From Epiperipatus broadwayi (lineage: Eukaryota; Onychophora; Udeonychophora; Euonychophora; Peripatidae), in NCBI GenBank assembly GCA_028023455.1, contig JAQFVV010012546.1, positions 205,501 to 269,500 of the forward strand: DNA of 64,000 nt, read 5' to 3'. Below the pieces are notes generated by a model, which did no database searches, was not told the DNA's origin, and saw only the letters and a list, made by a program, of their open reading frames with translations. Shown here piece by piece: positions 10,301-22,740 of this stretch (position 1 is the stretch's first letter; each line of letters begins with the position of its first letter). The translations under genes and the position numbers were made by a program.

Positions 10301-12549
10301 ATCTTTGTAGCAATTTTTTTTTTTGTAAATGATTGTTTCACTTTGGAAGCTTATAATGGGTCAGAGCTCTAAATTTTGAAATTGTCTTATCTCAAGATCT
10401 AAAGAAGGAAGCTCAAAGATTTGAAGTGTTACCTGGATGTTAAAAAAGAAAAAAAAAAGAAAAGAAAGGAAATAAGGATTGAGTCTATTTTTTTTTTAAA
10501 CAAAAGTGTCTGGAAAAAGGATTAAACTTTTCAGTTGAAAATTAATTTAGTTGAAAATAAATTAGAGATCTAATTAAAACAAATTTGTCCAAAAATAGCA
10601 AGTGATGCTATCTCTGATTGGTTAAGTTAGCTAAAAATTGGATATAAAAAGCTGTCTTGAATTATTATTAAGATTATTGTTTATGATTCAGATTATTAAA
10701 CTATCCAATTGAATGCTGAAAATATAAGTAATGTCTGGCTAGAAAAATTATATGTATGTCCCATCGGTTCTGGACCATCTGGGGAAGCTGCACATCACAT
10801 AGGAAAAAAAGATGTGTCTAAAATAATATTCTACACCTTTCAACTGACCAGAGAAATAAGATGTTTTTAATAGAAGGAAGAAAGCATTCATCTGCATTCA
10901 AAGAAGATGAATTAATCTACTGATAAATATTAATCATCAAGTCCAATTAATTGTTACAACAACTGATTTTAAACTCAAGAAAATTTACAAATGGGAAAAC
11001 AACTGCTGTATTTCATCCACATGCTTGACAGGAAGAGAAGAAAAATTAATATAATGATTTCCAAATTATCCACTAAAGCAAATAACCTCAATAGAGTCAT
11101 CATCATCAAATAGTTATACACCTCAAGAAAGAGATTGTTCCCAGTAAAACAGAAATGGTAGCTGCTGAAATATAAACATTATACAAGACAAGTTTGAACC
11201 CTTGGAAATTCGCCACAAACAAAAGATCGGTAATATGACTTTTTATATCTATTTTCTTTATGATATCAGTCTTAAGAAACATTTTAGCAATAAAGTGGTA
11301 TATTTTATTTAAAGAACCTTTAAAGACTATTCAGATCGATTAAAACAAGAATGTCTTACTAAAAATAACTTTGAGCTTCATAAATGATCTTGAATGTATG
11401 AAAATTATTTGTTTATTAATTTTACAATATTAATGTGTAAAACAATTTTTTTTTATGGTGTTATGATTTTAGTTTTAGCTGATATATTATTATTATTTTG
11501 GTTTTTAATAATATTTTGTTATTATGGGATAAAACACGCACATACATAATGATATTTTATATGTGTATAATTGTGAGTGAATGTGAAATAATGAGTAGTA
11601 TTAGAATATTGGATTATTTTGTTTCAAGTTAAGTATAGATTTCAGCGCTTGGAAGGGAGGGGGAGAAAATAATTTAAAACTCTTTTCTAAAACTTGCTCT
11701 TTCAATTTTACTAACATTTTTTTTTTACATTCTATTTACATGTTAGGTTTTTAAAGTAAGTGTGCTAATGAGCAGATAATATTTTTTGTCTTGAAATACT
11801 TTTCATGGTCAATGTGACGTCCAACTTAATACAAAATACATTTGAAGGGAAAGGGGGAAGAACTTAAAATTAATCTGAGGATTGTTATATAATCAATTAT
11901 TATTATTATTATTCATGTCAATTTTCATATTTATCTAGAAATTTTTATGTATATGTTAGAAATGTAGTAATAAATATTAGTTTGTTTTATTAAATGAGGC
12001 GTATATATTTCATTAAGTATAGTCTTTGTTAAGTGTGATTATTCATCATCATCAATGGTTGAATATTAGTTATTTAAGATATAAGTAAGTATGCTAAAAT
12101 TAAGCAATAATTATGCATTTCTTTATAAAATTTAGTTTTATGTTTAGGCTTAGTCCTAGAGCTGTAGTTGAAACCCTTGTCATTATTGTTATTATTATCA
12201 TCATCATCATCGTCATCAACATTTAATTAATGAGCTGTTTAACTGTTTAAAGGCCATAAATAAATATTGATTTTATAATATTTAGTGATTTCTTAGTATT
12301 ATTATAACCACATCCCATCATCTATTTCATGCAAGGATGAGTGAATTGCCATCCGAAATTATTTATATATAATCTGAGCTAGTAAACTTACAAAACTATT
12401 GAAACACATTTGTTATGCTAAGATCTGAGAAATGATTTATGTCTAATATACTCCACTTTGGTTTAAAGATGTTTTACTTTTACCTAAATATTAGTGCTTA
12501 TAGTGATATGGCTCAAAAAGCAAAATCTTCCATTCTATTATAAATAAAG
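7355..12549. other. Long gene-free stretch
   Basis: About 5 kb with no recognisable gene or repeat family. Short open frames (for example 8964-9236 on minus, 9685-9888 on plus) are A+T-biased and resemble nothing. There are AT and TTA/ATC low-complexity runs at 11.90 and 12.19 kb. Confidence 0.5.
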
Positions 12550-12645
12550 TACCAAGAAGGGATTCAAACCCGGTACATGTGAAAGGTTATCAGATATAAC
12601 CGTGTCTAGATTCAGATAATCTAGTGGCGCCCTGCTAGACCATAT
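12550..12645 (-). repeat. tRNA-like SINE relic, possible
   Basis: On the minus strand an A-box-like TGGTCTAGCAGG (plus 12631-12642) is followed by a long stem (CTAGATT/AATCTAG) and a B-box-like GGGTTTGAATCCC (plus about 12558-12570). The A to B spacing is longer than in an ordinary tRNA and no acceptor stem is visible, so it is not a functional tRNA. The segment GGCGCCACTAG is shared with about 40.90 kb (GGCGTCACTAG), suggesting an old dispersed SINE. Confidence is low. Confidence 0.35.
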
Positions 12646-14268
12646 TCACTTAGTATTTGTTTAAACATGCACTTAACATCAAACCAAGAAATGAAAGGGG
12701 ATAAGATCTACTGCCTGTATACCTGAGTTATGTACTCACTTCACGTGATTTCATATACCTGAGTTAATACTTGTTATTAATAATTTGCTCATAATTTGCT
12801 TATAATTCTTGATAGTGTTATATTTTGAACCTTTACTTATAATTTTTGATATTTGAACTCCTTCACTTATATGGTAATAGTTATATTGTAACCATCTATA
12901 ATTATTTGAGCGACCTTTTATTTATGTTACAATATATATTTTTTACAGATAATGAATACTAATTATTATTATTCATTGGGGAACACTGATCTCCTTGTTT
13001 GATTTGCTACCATTATTTGAATAAAGATAAGTTTTGCATGTAATGCAAAAAACTTTTTTTGGCTGTCATTATACAATAATAAATTGTTTAGTAATTTTTA
13101 TGTATGCAAATTTTGAAATGAGGGAGTAATTTGAATATTTTAAATTTAATTATAAAAAGAAGTATTGGTACAGTTCTATCATAATAAAATTAGAGCAACA
13201 GAGCCAAAACTTATCAATATATATATATTTAAGTCTGGTTAAATCGATTAAAATTTGAAATTTACAATTTTCTAATACTTTAAAATATAGCTCAACACTA
13301 TTAACAAAATATGTTTTTCTTGAAAGATTATACTAGAAAATTTTTTAGCAAATTGATATCTATGTTCCAGAATTTGTTATATTATCATATACATGTATGT
13401 GTGTTTATTTGTTGCAGGGATTATTAATGATATTATGTGAAATCCATGTAACTAATATTATAGATTTTAATTTGTTTTGCATTGTATATCAGAAAAATAT
13501 TTAAAAGTGTTGGGCCTGATAAATTTATCTTTAAGCAAAATGTATTTCATTATAAAGTGTTCATTAAAAATAATATACATACCTTGCTAAGTTATGAAAA
13601 TGCAATTTAAAAGGCCAAAAAGGTCTTCAAATAGCAATTTATAGATCAAAATATCTCAAAAACTTTTCAAAAAACAGTGCAATGATAATTATTATTAATC
13701 AAGCTTGGCAGATTTTTTAGCAATTGGTTTTAAAAGGTTTCTATCCATATTATTCAGCTATCAACTTTGGGTGGTATATGGCGATGATCTAATTATCCAA
13801 TTTATTGTTGAGATGATATTTTTTCTAAGTTTTAACAATTCTGGTTAGAAATTCAAATGATTAGTCTTACTACCAGATGTACATAGACCTATCTACATGA
13901 AATGTTCAATGACTTAGTTATTTTAAAAAATGTATTTAATGTTCATATTTTGAATATTTTAATAGTGCTATAAATATCAAAGATTCAAAATTTAAAATAG
14001 TTAAGAAAAAATAGATTTTGAGATAAACATAGTTTTTTTTTTAAACTTTATGCACTGAATATATTTTGCTATTTTTATTTTATATACTAGTTTCAACTTA
14101 AATCTAATATGATTGGAGAAAAATAAATACTATATTGTTTGTAATATTTCTTTAGTATTGTAATTTGTTAAAATAACTAAACCATGTTAATAAAATATGG
14201 TTTTTGAAAGGTTGTACTAGAAAAAAATTCTAACAAATTGATGAGTATTCTGAAATAACATTAAATGA
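12646..14268. other. Gene-free AT-rich DNA
   Basis: Simple-sequence-rich filler. No supported feature. Confidence 0.55.
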
Positions 14269-14880
14269 AAATGGAGAAATCATAAAAAAAAGCTGATATA
14301 TTTGCAAGTGCATACCAACTGGTTCCTCCACCACAAGAGGTTTCTTAACAACATTGACCCTACCTGCCCAATCTGCAAGAGGCATGATGGTATGTTTGAC
14401 CACATAATTCGCTCATGTATCGGACTTGGAGGTATCAAACTTTTAATTTTCCAAAATACAAAAGTTGATATTTACAGAATCCTCTCGCTAAAAGAATCTC
14501 TACAAAGTAAACAGTTTCCAATTATAAGAATGTCAGTATTTCTCACCCACTCTATCTGGAATGTAAGATGCAAATTAGTCTTCACAACTCCTCCACCAGA
14601 CCCAGACAGTCTATTCATTTCTCTTTTAAACAAAATCAAGCATAAAGATATGACTCTTTCCTCCAAGTTTCTATTTGAAGAAACCTGGAATCTATTCCAA
14701 ATTCCAAAGCCTAATACATTTCCAAATAGTTGATGACAACAATCTATAAACCACAGGATTTATTCCATACCCAGGATTAATATCTCCATAAATCATCCAC
14801 TATCAACCCAGTAATGACATTATAGACTCCTGTTTAGTCAATGTACTGTAAGAAGTTAATGTATTAAAAAAACAATATTT
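14269..14880 (+). pseudogene. LINE ORF2 C-terminus with zinc-finger-like motif, plus 3' UTR
   Basis: An open frame runs from about 14269 to a stop at 14731-14733, about 143 residues from the TTG at 14302. It has no ATG start because it is 5'-truncated. It contains NWFLHHKRFL, then TCPICKRHDG followed by DHIIRSC, a Cys-Cys-His-Cys arrangement. It ends with a Trp-containing helix and a long basic region. This order (W, LHHKRFL, CPIC, HI..SC) is typical of the C-terminal zinc-binding region of LINE reverse transcriptases, such as L1/Tx1-type or zf-RVT families. The following 150 bases look like a 3' UTR, with AATAAA at about 14887. The frame is intact over this part, so the copy is fairly young. 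It could share a family with the ORF1 at 22.7-24.1 kb, but the sequence does not prove it. Confidence 0.7.
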
Positions 14881-16318
14881 TCCCTAAATAAAATTCTTTC
14901 AAAACTATATTTGTAAGTGCAATGGAGGATTACAAATTTAGAATTACACTATTTTTACCCAAGTATCAGAAAAAATTTCAGATAAGTTCTGTTTTTATTA
15001 GATATTTTTAGAATAAAATGTCATAAATAGATTGGTTAAATATTGATATATTGAGCATAAAGAAAAACTTATCTGAAATAAATGAAATAAACTTTATCTC
15101 TCTCTGCTTAAGGAGATGCAACTTGTTCAACTTAAATCAGATTATTTTAAAACTATAATTATAAAATGGGAACAAAATAAGCATTTAAATATTTTGGCCA
15201 ACAAATTCTGATTAATTAGGTTGAAATTGTAAAAAAAAAAATACACTATTTTTTTCAATCACATTTATTTTACATGTTAATAGTAATGGCTTTTTGTTAA
15301 TGCTTTTTTTAATTATTCTTTTTTCTTAAATCTCTCTTCATAAACACAAAGTCCTTAGGTTTGATTGTAGTTCTGCTATCATTTAGATTAAGTGGCTCAA
15401 TTATGGCCATCTATAGTGTTCATTTGCTAGAGTTGTTTTTTTGTTTTATGGTAAGTTTTAAACTATAATATATAATATTTATTTTTACTAAGCGTAAACA
15501 GTATTAAAATTAAATTGAGAGACTGCAAATCTCTCACACTTATTACTAGTCAACAGCCAATCAGATTGTAAATACAATACAGATAATTTAACAAGAAGAG
15601 GGTGGTCCACCCTCCTCTTTACTTGTCTTTCTATATATCCAAGCCAGTCTGAAGTATTTAGATCTTAAAGCATGAAGCTTTAAATATCTTCACATTTAAC
15701 TCACTGCATCTAGCCATCAGTCTTATATGGAGAAAAGTTTAACAAAAAATAAAGAATAGAATTTCAAAGTCAGTAGCCATGCTTTTAACTAAAAAGTCCT
15801 TGTTTTCAAAGCAAGCATTGAACTTGTGGGAGATTATCTTTTGTTGAAAAATAAAATTAAAAATTATGAATTTATCATAGTGTGTGCATATATTTATTTT
15901 CTTTAAATACAATGATAAAAATATTTTTTCTAACATTATGTTGCTTAGATAGATATTTTATTTGAATATATTTGTTTTATTTTTTTTTAGAAAAATGTAA
16001 ATCAGGAAATTAGGAAGTTATAATTGGCAAAAATAAAATAGAAGAAATACAACAATAATATTGTAACTGGTAATTTTGTGTGACTTTTTAAAAAAATAAT
16101 GAATTAAATTATAAATTTTCAAATATAATTTTGTTACTTTATATGTATTGTTTACAAAAATTCATTTTGGTGATAGAAATTTAATTTAGATAAATTTTAT
16201 TTTATTCCATATATGCTTCTGTTGTCCAAGGCAAAAGAAAAACCCAATTGTTTTGAATATGTTCTTGAGTTTATTACTTTTTTTATATATATTTATAAAG
16301 ACAAACTAATATTTGTAA
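14881..16318. other. Gene-free AT-rich DNA
   Basis: No gene seen. A CCAATCAG box (about 15558) lies roughly 75 bases before a TATATAT (about 15633), with a small GC-rich hairpin between them. No transcript or open frame follows, so I do not call a promoter. Confidence 0.5.
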
Positions 16319-16512
16319 GATAATATTAAATAGTGCTATCACACTTATAATGTAAAGCTGTATAATTCATATCAATTAGTCAATTAAAATGGCTGAGCAC
16401 TTTTGAGAAACTGTAATTCTCATAATCATAGCCAGTTGCCATTTTAATTGACTAATTGATATGAATTATACAGCTTTACATTATAAGTGTGATAGCACTA
16501 TTTAATATTATC
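16319..16512. repeat. Perfect 75-bp inverted repeat
   Basis: 16319-16393 is an exact reverse complement of 16438-16512, with a 44-base spacer holding a small hairpin (TGAGAA/TTCTCA). No mismatch is visible in 75 positions, unlike all other foldbacks in the window. It begins and ends in TA-rich sequence. It is most likely a recent MITE or foldback insertion, or a structure kept uniform by intrastrand correction. It encodes nothing. Confidence 0.95.
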
Positions 16513-17685
16513 ATAATTTGGACAAGCGTAAAGTCATAAATCTACAAGTTATTATTTGTAAGAGAGTTTTTTAAACTTATATTTCTAATAAATATGTTAA
16601 GATTTTATATAAATATAATGAAGAATAAGGATTTGCTTGTTAAAATACAAAATGAAACATTAGCAAATTGGGTGTTTGAATAATGTATAGAAATGCAGAA
16701 ATACTTCTCATGGTGAAATAATAATCTAAATTATATAAGCAATTTCTAACACATTATCTCGATCACTAATCATCATAAGATTGTTTTGATATCCTTTGAA
16801 TTATTCTGTTGTCATATTCCATACCAAATAATTTGGGGTTATATATAATAGTTTATATAAATCATGATCAATAACTTATCTAATCTTATCCATCATATTG
16901 GATAGCAACTAAGAGGATGATAAGCTTTAATTATTTCTGTAATGATAAACATTTTTATAGTAGTGGACTCATTTCTTAGTCTCTACAATAACCTTTCATT
17001 CTTTCAAATTGTTTTATTAGTCTTATATACAGTGAATGTTTCAGTAGCTTAAATGGCAATTAGAAAAATGAGACTATTGATTAATTTAAATTTTATAGCT
17101 TTTGAAATATGTTGGCCCTTCCATATTTTGTACAGTTTTCCTTGTTCTTCTAGTTATAGCAATTCTTCATCATATTTCCTGCTCCAATGACTATTAGTGA
17201 ATCAGATGGAATTCATATATTCAAATTTATTTATTATTTCAAAGCCTACAGTACATTTAATTTGTAAAATATTGTTACTGGCATCGTCTAACCATAAATT
17301 ATATATGTGCAACTGCTTCAGAATAGTATATACAAATCAATAATAGCTTATAGCTCTTGCTTATTTTATGTCGTGTAAATTTATTTTGTAATATATTATA
17401 GTATTAATTGTCATTTACTAAAATAAAGTTAACCTCTGGCAATTGATAAATAAACACATACGTGATGAGCAAAACTTATAAAAAATTTGACTTTGGCAAA
17501 AATTCATGCAATTTTTTATTTACATAAGCAATATCTACATTTATTTACTTTTGCTATTAATAGAATTCATATGAGAATATTTTTCATAAAGTCTAATACC
17601 GTTACCTCGTAAACATATATATTTCAAAATTATTTTTAAAAAAATTAAATTAATTGTATTTGCTATTGTGAACATATAATATAAA
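16513..17685. other. Gene-free AT-rich DNA
   Basis: No gene or repeat recognised. The 62-codon minus frame at 17541-17729 is A+T-biased and overlaps the next repeat. Confidence 0.55.
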
Positions 17686-18094
17686 TATAGGGGATTTGAA
17701 CTCAGACTTTCAATCACTTCACTATCCACACTATCTCATACTACTTATACACATGTTCCACACACATGCAGAAAAGATAAATAATCACCAATATACGCAG
17801 CATGGTATTTGGGAATTCTATCATCAGATTTTCAATGCTATGGATGGCTGAAAAGTTGGAGGTTGGAGTAGGTTGAAGCCTGTCCATTAAAGTCTAAGAA
17901 TTTGCTATCTTAATATAAACTGAGCACTAATTATATATATGTATGGGAGATGGTAATCTGAACCAATTGATGAGTGCTGGTTTAGCCCGAATTACGTCTA
18001 TTGATGATTATTTATTTTTTCTGCATGTGTATCAGTAGTATGAGATAGGGTGTATAGTGAAGTGTTTGAAAGTCTGAGTTCAAATCCCCTATAC
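17686..18094 (+). repeat. Hammerhead-bearing repeat, copy 1, foldback form
   Basis: The right part (about 17804-18094, plus orientation) aligns with the copies at 25.37 and 51.34 kb. The left part (17686-17803) is an inverted duplicate of the last 100 bases or so, giving a foldback. It ends next to the stem III region of the hammerhead motif, within about six bases of the predicted cleavage site. The distal end reads GAGTTCAAATCCCC, similar to a Pol III B box. Short solo ends of this type occur at 39.34 and 53.65 kb. Hammerheads are known in Penelope-like elements and retrozymes; membership here is inferred. Confidence 0.75.
17962..18005 (+). ncRNA. Decayed hammerhead motif, copy 1
   Basis: Same layout as the 25.41 kb motif, but box 1 reads TTGATGA (first C changed) and box 2 reads GAAT (last A changed), both at conserved core positions. 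Base 10.1 is the canonical G and its stem II partner a C, which shows the ancestral stem II was G-TGCT/AGC-N-C. It is predicted inactive. Confidence 0.6.
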
Positions 18095-18783
18095 TTACAA
18101 TTAAGCTCCAGGTTTAAGAGTGCTTGGTATTTCAAATCTTGGCTGTATAATATGTAAATAAAATAATGAAAATCCATTGACCCTTTTAAAATTATTTTCC
18201 CTGATAACTAAAAAATAAAATTTTTCAAAAAGAAATATTTGTTTTTAAATTATAATTATATAAGTTATCAAAATACTACTGAATATCTTGAATGTAATTT
18301 AATTTTATAGTAGAAATAACCGGTTTTTTCTTCCCTCTCTGACCTCACTTTCATCTGCTTAGTGGATATTTTTTTGTGGACAGTTTTAGGGTCCTTGGAT
18401 TATAAATTATTATTTTTTATTATTTAAAAATATTTTATGAGAAAATTTTATTTCCTGATTTTAAATAAAGTTAACAAATGAGATTAGATTATCCACTGAT
18501 TTACATAAATTATTGTACTAAACTCCTCCTCACATCTTTAAAATATATATATTATGTAAATGAAAATTAAAACTCACATTTTCAAACAAAAGAGTCTGCC
18601 GCTTTATAACTCGTTGGGAGGTTATTACTGACAATTTTGTGCCTGGAAGCAAGCTATACATTATTCATAATACAATAAAAACTGTAGATAGACTTGTATT
18701 TTTTTTTTTTTTTTGCAGCGATAAAAAATAAAGTAATAGATATATCTCTCATACTGTTCAATTAAATATTTGTTAATTTTACT

Positions 18784-18796
18784 GGGGGGGGGGGGG
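18784..18796 (+). repeat. G13 homopolymer
   Basis: Thirteen G residues followed by AGAT. The same G13-AGAT occurs at 44724-44736, and C10 at 27430-27439. These are striking in DNA this AT-rich. G-quadruplex formation is possible but not shown. Confidence 0.9.
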
Positions 18797-18966
18797 AGAT
18801 AGGATGATGTAATTTTTATCGAATATGGAATTTAGCTGGCAGTATATATTTAAGTACATATCAATAAATATAGCCTTTTGATCAAAAAATACCATATTAA
18901 TGAAATTCACCTTTTGAAAAATATGTTTCTTCTACTTAATTTAAGAAAGATGAAAACATATATTGT

Positions 18967-19190
18967 TATAAACTATAATTTTAAACAGCATTAAACTGTT
19001 GCACATGCGCTTTATATTTTTAAATACGCCCATACAAAAGCGTTTGGGTTCGAAAAGATAGATGGCCATTCTATCTTTTCTAAAGACTTTATCATGTGTT
19101 TGTTGAAGTGTTAGTATTCATTCATTTTATATTTAAAAATCTAAAGCGCATGTGCAACAGTTTAATGCTGTTTAAAATTATAGTTTATAA
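18967..19190. repeat. Inverted-repeat element, about 48-bp arms
   Basis: Arms at about 18967-19014 and 19142-19190 are nearly exact reverse complements, including AACAGCATTAAACTGTTGCA. The 128-bp interior has a second hairpin (AAAGATAGA near 19055 with TCTATCTTTTC near 19070). A single-arm relic lies at 32509-32556. It is probably a MITE-type element. Confidence 0.75.
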
Positions 19191-20419
19191 AATAAACATC
19201 GCGCTATATAAAATTATTGACTTATATATTGTTATAGTTTTTATAATTTTTACTTATTAACACTATTGATTTATTAAATTATATTTTTTAGCATACAAGT
19301 TTAAAATGCATCATACACTTGTTCATTAAATTGAAACTTTATTGACATCAAAATTAATATTTAAATATTAAAACTTAAGTTTTAATACTACGTCATCATC
19401 ATCGTCATCATACATAGTCAATATAATAAGAAGGAAGAAGAAAATAAAGAAAAAGATGCAATAAAGTCTGTGTCAGCTTCTGTCAGTAATGATGAGAATA
19501 GAATTCTAATTATAAATTGGTAAAGCATGCAATTCTTGTAGCATATTCTGATTAAAGTATTAGACTTATGAATATAATAATAATAATCTATTCTGATATA
19601 TAATCATACTGGTAAATATGATTTAAATCATTTCTTGCATTTGTCAATCTGCATATCATACCTTACCATTTTGTAGAATTATCTTTTGTTTCCATTTGAT
19701 ATTCACATTGTTTTAATTGCAACAGAATATTTTGAATTTTATATAATTTGTTGTTTTTTATAACAGCTTTTTATTATTTTTTTTACCACTTTTTTTTTTT
19801 ATTCAATTGCTTATAATTTTTGCTTCAGTTATTGCTTTATTTTCACAACTCTACCAAAGATCAGTATTCAATTAAGGATTAATTAATATTATTTATTGTG
19901 TTGGTTTTTTTGCTTAACATTATCTCTTTAATCTATTTTATATATTTTTATTTTCTTAAGGCTTTTGAAATTTTGTTTCCCACTTTATTTTCTTTTTACA
20001 ATTATATTGATTAATTTACTCTTAACCAAGTAATCCTTTTTCTTTGACTCACTTCATAATATAACTCTTTTTCAGTTTGTACTTATTTATAACAGAAAAT
20101 TAGTGCAAATTTAAAGAAAATTATACATCGCATTACATTAAAATAGGTTACAATTCAATACCAAAAGATAGGAATAACATGTAAAAAATGATACATTTTT
20201 CTCTTTATTATTTAACTCAATATTAAAGTGATGAAACTTAAGAGCTGAATAATCATAAAGAGAAGCTCCATCTGTCACATGCGATGTTTGACAATCACAT
20301 GACTACAATATTTTGTCTAATTGTAGCTTCCCATTGCATTTATGAATGCTCAACAATTTTTATATTTTAAATTTCAATTATATGTGTGTTAAATAATTTT
20401 ATAATTATAACTTTCAATT
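19191..20419. other. Gene-free AT-rich DNA
   Basis: T-rich filler. No gene seen. Confidence 0.55.
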
Positions 20420-20715
20420 ATCGTAATAGATTTCAAACTATAATATTGTTCCATTGACTCATTATAAATTGAAAGAGTTCATGAGTACTAATATGTAATA
20501 TGAATTGTGGACTTAATCAGTGAAGTATTGAATAGTTTCATGCTTTCTGAACTAACCACTTCAGCTTCACTTATTTATATAGAAAGTAGATTGAAGTAAA
20601 GAAGAGTGCCCCTCTTTTCTTCCAAAGCATAAGCTTGTGGTTAAGACCTGTAGAGGTCCCTACATTTGCATTTTCAAGTGCACATTCTTGAGATTTGTTG
20701 CCTAAGTTAATATTT
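20420..20715 (+). repeat. TIR element relic (44 kb family)
   Basis: Aligns in plus orientation with the middle and right part of the element at 43.91-44.41 kb. It includes the block ending in TATATAGAAAGTAGATTGAAG and the GACCTGTAGAGGTCCCTAC block. The terminal TIR is decayed (TTGCCTAAGTTAAT at the right end) and the left arm is missing. It is the oldest-looking of three copies. Confidence 0.7.
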
Positions 20716-21490
20716 TTTATTTTAAAAAAACTTAATTTCTTTTCACAATTTTTTATCTTTAATCTATAAAGATTCTGAGTATTATATTATTTGTTTTACT
20801 ATAAAAGTCTGGTTTTACATTATCTTTATTTTTTGCACTATATAAAATTTCTTTATATATGTATTATTTTTTAGATCAGAATAATTATATTTTTTAAAAA
20901 AAAAATGCTTTCACTCTAACCATAAAAACTTATCATTTACAAAAATTTTATTTATAAAACTTTATTATATTATGCCCACATAATTATCTGTTGTAAATGT
21001 GGAAAAACATACATGTGTAATCACACATATTAGAAAGAGAAAAAAGCAGATATATGTAAAATGACAGTTCATACATGTACCAATGAAGTTAAGTTTTATT
21101 GAAAAATAAAATATTGTGCAAAGATGAAAAAGTAAAATGAATAATCTAAGAAAACTGTTCATGTAACCATGGCAATTTATTTTAGAAATCATATTAGCAT
21201 GATATTCCTTAATACCTAGAAAATACTTATTATTTTTGCCTTTAAAAAAACAGAGAAATCAGAAAGACTTTTATAGATAAGTTTATAAATTTGCTATATA
21301 CTGTTGCTTTTGATAAAATAGCCTACTTGGTTAGAACAAGATACTGCTACAGATTAACAACATCTGAAGAAGAAAGCAGATTAATACTATTCAAAAGTTG
21401 TTCTATATTAAATCCTATGTTATTATTAAAGTTAAATAAAATTGGAAAAATATAAGTAAAATTTGAATTTTTTTAAAATATTGATAGTTT

Positions 21491-21592
21491 TTTTTTTCTC
21501 ATGTGTCATAGCATCAGCCGGGAAGCGAACCCGCTAACCCAGGACAACTGCTTGTAAAGCAGCGGTCACTGACCTCTCGACCACCATTGCTT
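21491..21592 (-). repeat. tRNA-derived SINE, subfamily A
   Basis: On the minus strand: A box TGGTCGAGAGG (perfect match to the Pol III A-box pattern), an anticodon-like hairpin GCTGC-TTTACAA-GCAGT (Val-UAC-like loop), B box GGGTTCGCTTCCC, the tail GATGCTATGACACATGAG, then poly-A (poly-T on plus). Length is about 100 bp. There is no paired acceptor stem at the 3' side, so it is a SINE and not a tRNA gene. Three other A copies are at 27.32, 28.29 and 48.71 kb. Confidence 0.85.
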
Positions 21593-22740
21593 AACAGTTA
21601 AGCTTAGATTATGGAAATAATTCAATATATAATTACAAATTATTATTTCTTGTTGCCTCAAAATAATACATATATATATTTTTACAATTTTTTCACCCGG
21701 ATCGCCTTCCTATTCTTCTAACCTTAATTCACAAAATTCTAAATATGTATTTTTTTTCCATTTCTAACAGTAGATTCTTCATCTTAATTTGTTGTTTCTT
21801 TTTTTCAAATGTTTAAAACAGCTTTTGTTTATAAGAAAATCTTCTTTTATTTCTTTTTCAATACTCCTAATTATGTATGAATATATGTGAAAAAGACGCT
21901 GAACCAGGACTCATCATTTTGCCCAAATCATGATTTCCTAATTATACTTGCGTTTTTTTTGTGATGATTAAATATATTTATCAAATAATATACATTATTA
22001 TAATGCTTTAAACATGCGATAACTTTTATTTAAATCAATTATATATAACATTACTATTCTAATTATACTAAAAGTTATATAATGATGATGATTATTTAAA
22101 AAATAATTATTAAAAAATAATTTTTTTGATAATCTAGCAATTCTTAATGTTGCCATTATATATCAAATTATAATGAAATTGGACCTAATAGACCCAGTTT
22201 GATTTATATCATATGCATAGATTTGACCAAATATTAATATGGCTTGTTTGTTTTTTTATAAAGTTTTAATATTAGTCTGCCCTTGTCATGATAAGAAAAT
22301 TATGTGATTGGATTTTTATTTGTGTGATTTTTAATTAAAAATATTTAAATATGATTATGCATTATAATTAAAATAATCATTGCTGATTATTGAATACTGT
22401 TACAAAGATGATGAAGAGCACATGTATTTCCTCTCTAAATGTATTCTGTTAGAAGAGAAGTATATATTTTCTTATCCGTGCATTCACTCCATATTATGCT
22501 GATCATAGTAAATTACATTTTAAACATAGTACTTTCTCTAACAAGACTTTGTTCCAGCATCTATCTTTAAAAGGAAAAATAAATAAATACCTTCAAGATA
22601 CACAATAAAAGTGGCATAAAACAAGATTGGAAGCAAGTCACAAAACATAGAAGAGAGTAATAATTCATAATTCACAATAAATAAAACAGTTTATGAAAAA
22701 ACAAATTGCTTTTAAAACTAAAAACATGGTGACCAGACAA
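21593..22740. other. Gene-free AT-rich DNA
   Basis: No supported gene or repeat. Confidence 0.55.

Noticed and set aside
15555-15645. CCAAT box followed by TATA-like sequence
   Set aside because: TATATA is everywhere in this DNA and no open frame or exon signal follows.
21243-21454. Stop-free stretch of about 70 codons on plus, without ATG start
   Set aside because: No motif and no neighbouring coding sequence; consistent with chance.
21515-21592. Possible tRNA-Val(UAC) gene on the minus strand
   Set aside because: It has A and B boxes and an anticodon-like hairpin, but no acceptor stem. It is followed by the tail and poly-A shared by eight other dispersed copies, so it is a SINE.
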